Of a stretch of DNA of 64,000 nt, positions 55,001 to 61,000 are shown piece after piece. The notes beneath the pieces were generated by a model. That model saw only the letters and a list, made by a program, of their open reading frames with translations, searched no databases and was not told where the DNA came from. A program made the position numbers and the translations under genes. The DNA is taken from NCBI RefSeq assembly GCF_004798865.1, contig NW_025335641.1:11203301-11267300 (forward strand), read 5' to 3'. This DNA is from Varanus komodoensis. Lineage: Eukaryota; Chordata; Lepidosauria; Squamata; Varanidae. The number at the start of each line of letters is the position of its first letter. Within the stretch, counting starts at the first letter, position 1.

Positions 55001-58000
55001 AATTGAGCTCACTCTCCACCCTCTGTAGGCCTGAAGATTGGTTGCTATGTCCTGTTCTAGTTCCTAATGTAAGTTATGATAATACAACTGTGATAGCATA
55101 CACATATCAAAATCACATTGTAAATTATGAGCAGTTAAAATTTAAATCCAGTTATGAAAAAAACCTTAGTTTATGTAAAACATGAACTTTATCATAGCCT
55201 ACCTTTCTGTTGAATAATTTACTAAAAAGATCTTTGAGAAATGCTAAAATAGACAGTTTATATAAATGTTAACATAAGTTTTTCATATGTACTTTTCTTT
55301 CTTAGTGGCAACATTTTAACAAATACTAACTATAGAAGAGATGACAAATTTGTGGCTAGCTTTCCTGTATATGTCTTAAATTTTGGCCAAAAACACCTAG
55401 AGAGGTCCATGAGCCAGTATTTTGCCACTTTGGAAGAGGATTTTGGTTCTTATTCTTTCATACTGTTTATAATTTTGTGTCTGGAAAGTGTTACCATTGA
55501 TAAATCTTTTTTGGATAAAGGAATCTATTTTGTTTGCCTTGCTTACAGAGCAACTCAGTTATGCTGAGTAATTTAAAGAGTTTCATAAGTGCTAAAACCT
55601 GTTTTAGTATTTAGTATTTTCATATAGGTTCATACTGATATGTTACTACTCCCAGAGGAAAACTCATGTTGTGTCAGTGCAGTCTAAAAGTTTAGGTAGC
55701 AAGGTCCAGAAATACTGAGACAGAGCTTCCTGGCATACCATGTTGAAAAAAATTCCTAGGAATTGCTGTCTGATTTAAAGATGTTCTAGACAATTAGCTA
55801 CTCGAGATTCTCAAGCCACCAATTGGATAATTACTAACTCTTATTTATTATTTTAATAGGTATTATAAATAGACCTATTGTCTGCTTTGGGAGCAGTTTC
55901 ATGGCATGTGAAAGTTTAGTCTGATAAATGTACAGGAGTCTTTGTTTTCTTTCTTAGCTGTGAACTTCAAAGAAGTAAATGAAGAAAATAAGCGAGAAGT
56001 ATTAAGTGAAATATTCTCTTCTATTGATACATTGGCATTCACCTTTGGCAACATGTAAGTTTAAAAGGTTTAATAGTGTAATTTCTTTCCTACAGAACCC
56101 TACCTGAGCCACTGCTGAAACTTGACTCTCCCATATTCCATTCTTACTGCTCCTTGGTTGTCCTCGCCTGCCAGTCACATTTTGAGCCACTTATTATAGT
56201 TGATAATTTTATGATACTGAAAAGGGCATCTGTAAAGGTTTCATTCAGTGTACTCCTAGTTGCTTCTTGCAACTGCTTCTCCTCAGTCATTTTTATTAGT
56301 TCTTCCTTGTAATAATATCAGAGCTTTGCCTATTTTTCTCTAATAATTGTGAAGGTACCCTCTCCATTTTTAATAGGCTAACCATTGGATGGGGAATTGT
56401 GGGGCACCCCCCCCCCCACAAACACATTTTTAACTAGGTTTGGTTCAGCAATTAAGAATAGATACAAAACCTATCCTCTGCAGCTGCTTCTTGCATTACT
56501 TTTATCTCGGAGCTTTCTTCCTCTCACAAGGAACCCACAGTGTGACTTACATAGCTCCATTTTATCCTCACAACAACCCTGTGAAATAGGTTAGGTTGAG
56601 AGTGAGTGACTGGTCTAAAGTCACCTAGTGACCTTTTACAAACTTAGATTTTCTTAAACTAGACTAAATATGAATCATTCCCATATGGTTTTTTTATTTG
56701 AATGTTTGATATAGCTGTTCTTGTAGAAGAAGCCAGAGCATAACTTACTTTCTTCTGGTTCTCATTGCAGCGTTTCAGACTTCCTTATGGGAGATGTGGA
56801 CAATAGCTCAACACTGGGTCTTCCTGTATCTCGGCAAAGTCAGGTCTGAGTAATATACTTTTGAAAATGTTAAATACATTTGTTTTTAGTGATATTGTTA
56901 AGCAGGTAACATTGCTTTTCTGAATATTCAGCAGGGTCAGTTGAGAAATGGGTTTATACAACCAACAATGATGTAAATGTTTGTAAGGGCCAAACTACTG
57001 TACTTTTCCTTGTTTGTTATGTTACCAAGTCATCTCCAACTTACGGTAATGCCCCACCCAAATGCCCTGTCCTTGACAGCCCTACTCAGTTCTTGAAAAT
57101 TCAAGACTGTGGCTTCCTTTATGGAGTCAAACCATTTCATATTTCTCTTCTGTCTTCAAAATTTCCTAGCATTGTCTTCCACAGAGATTCCTGTCCTTTT
57201 ATGCAAACAGGAAGTGGTTCACACATTGCTTGGACAAGGCACACATCCCCACAATTCATGGGTTTATTAATCCATGATTTGCCTCTGAATATTGTTGCTC
57301 CATCCAAAAAGAGCCAATAATATGTTGAATGTACACACTACAAGCAACAATGTCTCTGCATTGTCACCTTCAGGTCTCTAAAAATACTACCTTTCTCTAG
57401 CCAAAGCAGGTTTCTACTGTACTTGTAGGGGAGAAGCTAATCTTTTCACCTACTGTTACATTGAGAACTTCTTTGATTGATTAGAGGATTAATTCAACAT
57501 CCATTTTGTACTGTAAGTTAAGATGATTAGGGCACTATGCAATAATTAGACTTTGTTTCCAGTGAAATAATAAAAGTGCATTCATATTTCATGCAAATTT
57601 ACATAACTTTCCTTCAAGTTTGACTTCTATTATATTTGACAAGAACATATTATTTCCAGGGCAAATCTAATACATTAAAATGTATAATTATTCCTGTTGT
57701 TGATTGCTCTGTAGATTTTTTTTTTTTTTTTTTTTTCACAATTGCCTGTGAATCAAAATTTTTTGTATTTTTTTTTTTTTTTTTTATTTTTTTTTTTTTT
57801 TTTTTTTGCACAAGTGCCAGTGAATCACAAGTTTGTGAAAGTTGTCTAGTTTTGTACATTTACTGCTGAGTTTTAGGAGGGTATTAAGCTCTATGTTACT
57901 CTGTTGCACTGTAATGAACACTTCCACTTTTTTCTCAGTAACAGAGACAAATGGCCAGAATACCACTTTGCACAAGCCTGATATTATGCTTTTGGCATTG

Positions 58001-61000
58001 AAGAGCCACTTTTTGGGTTATTGAGCAAAGTCTAAAGTGTATTTGGGGTCATGCTTTGGCTATGCGTAAAGTCCATTCATAAATTAACCATTTTTTTCAT
58101 TGGGAAAAAGTTGCTTCTTTTTGTTAAGTAACCAGTCCCATCAAAGCTTTAAAAGGCTGTTTGAAAATGTTTGACACATGTAAAGGTTTCTCTGTTATCT
58201 AAATTATCTTGGCCTCTTCAGCCATTGTAGATTTAAAAAGGGATTGAAGTTTTAAGGCAGGAGTGCATTCTGCTCCATTCTCTTGTTGTGTCAGAATGAC
58301 TGATTTAAGTATGGGGGACAGGGGTGGGGGGGGAACCGTGTAGCATATCTTAAGTCTTTATATGTTTGTTTAGTTGATGCTAACAGTGGTAATTTATTTC
58401 ATACTAGTCTTTTGAAAACCTTTCTGTGGATTCTGGGGGATCACTGCATGAAAAGGACGAACAAGGAACAGGTAAGCATTCTGAGTCTTGTTACTGTTTA
58501 AGGTTTATAGAGATCAAAATGTAATAAAATGTTAAATTACTACAAATATCATGCTTGAGCTAATCATAATATATTGAAGGAAAAATCATTGATATTTCAA
58601 AGTAGTTAAAGGGTGAAATAAATCCAACTGAAATCCCAAAATTTCTGTATAGTATAGAATGAACTTCAGCTATTCAAACAGATTTTGCTTCTTGTTAGGT
58701 CATTAATAGTAGAAAGTTTTATGAAGGCAAAATCATTTGGACCTTTAATTTCTATGGACCTTTAATTTGTTCGAAAAGCCCTGTCACTTCTGTTTAACAT
58801 CATCCAGCATTAAAGAGAATCTCAAGATCAGAGCTACTTTAGTCTTCACAGTTGGCTGGCTTTGCTGTTGCTGTGTGGTCATGTCTAAAATTCACTTTTT
58901 TGCATTTGACACTTTATTTTCAGGGCATCTCAGAGCTGAAGAAATTGATAGTGTTCTCCTAAGAAATGATAATGGCATTGAATTGGCTCTATCCTACGCT
59001 AAAGCATGGTCAAAATATACGAAGGACATAGTTGCATGGGTAGAAAAAAAGCTTAACTTGGGTGAGTGGTTCTTTCTGGCACCTAATGAGCTTTGTCATG
59101 ATGGAATTAAATCTCTTGTCAGGATTGTGCTACAGACTGTCAGTAATGTGATTTCTAAATTAGGAGCTGTTCACTGAAATGAATGGAACTATTGCCTATT
59201 TCCTGTGACTGAAAGATTGTAGCAAAATAGTATTTGCCTTAGTAAATGAAGATTACAGAGAAGTTTCTATTTTGTTTTAACACTCTCACTTACTTCACTT
59301 ACTGTGTAAAACTGGTCTTTTCTTATAGAAATGGAGTGTGCTAAAAGCCTGGCAAAAATAGCAGAAACAACTAAGGCTGTTGTTGGATCCCAGGTGAGTG
59401 TTCAAATAATGGAAATGCACGAAAATCATTAACATGAAGGAAGCAACTATTTTTATTAATGCTAAACTCTAATGCTTGTTAATGCTAAAGTGTTTCTGCT
59501 GTTTTCTTATTATTTTGAATTAGATTAAGTTAGAACTAGATTAAATTCTCTGAAAACTGCTTTGATTCAGGGTAATATTTCAATACAAGAAAGTAACAAA
59601 CTATCAGCAGCCTTCTTAGAAATAGTAAATAGTGTTATGTTATATAATTGTGTTGCATTATCAAGTACTATTCTGCCTAAGCCTGTATTATTAATAGAAG
59701 GAAGGTTAGTTAAAGGTGTTAAGTAGCATTACAACTTAATTTGACATGTATATATTTTAACGTACTACTTCACTTAAATCAGTGGGGGGTAAGATTTTGA
59801 TAAGTTGAATATTGTAATCATGTGGCAACTTACTAGTTTACATGTCTTGCTTGCATTGTAGGATTACATGCCATTCCAGTCAATATTCGTAAATGCATTC
59901 CAGAATGACATAGAGAGCAGTCATCTGTGGCAACAAACAGCAGCAGCTCTCCAAAGTAATAAATTTGTTCAGGTAAACCAAAAATATAGAAACATTTTTA
60001 GACACACAGGTTGTAGACGGATAAATTTTAAACATTTACATTTTGTTTCACAATGACTGGATTTCTCTTATTTAGCCACTCCTTGGAAGAAAAAGTGAAT
60101 TGGATAAACAAAGGAAGGAGATAAAGGATCTTTGGCAACGAGAACAAAAGAAAATGGTTGGTGCATATTATGTGTGTTGTCTAGTGATCAAGAATTCTAA
60201 GCAGCCTGATAAACTTGCCTATGAAGCATTTCTAATGAGCTTGCTGAATGCACTAGTAATTTTTAGTTAACTAATTTATTGGAAAAATTCACATGTTTAT
60301 AACAAAACTGTACCTATTCCCTTTTCCCTTCATGGCATAGTAGTCATTTCGTTACCCTTCGCATACTCCGGGGTCCTGGATAAACTTTTGGGAATTTGAG
60401 AAACTTTTTAAGGTGCCAGCACAACATGGCTTCCACAGCAGTTGTGACTTGTTCCAGAATGGCTGCATTTTTGTCCTGGCTAGTGGGTGGTGAACTGAAG
60501 AGATGGAAGAGTGAAAAATAGAAATTAAGATGGGTAGAAGGGAGAAAAAGAGCATGGCTAAAGGCTAGGAAAGAAGCAAAACAGAAGGCTGCCGGCAGGG
60601 AAGTGAGATAAATAGTGAAGTTGGGGGAGAGAAATAATAAAGTTAGAGTCAGTGGGGAGAGAGAAAAAGGGAAAAGGTTTGCACAGACAGAAGAAAATTA
60701 GGCAGATCCAGAGAAGTCTTTCCTTCTGTCTGCCTACTGGCAACTGTCTGCAGCAGATGTAAGAACACAAAGAAGAATTGGGTCCCCTAATGTTTTTCCA
60801 GGGTTGTAATAAAAATAGATTTTTGAGGTGGGCAAGGAATGGAGAGCTTCATGAATGCTGTTGGAGATCACTGTGGGTGTTATGATCCCTACAGGTGCTT
60901 CACTGGGAACTCCTGCAATACATCATTAATATCAGTTACAAGATGAGGTTGAAACTGAAAATATGACAATATTCTTGCTTGCTTATTTATTTATTTATAG

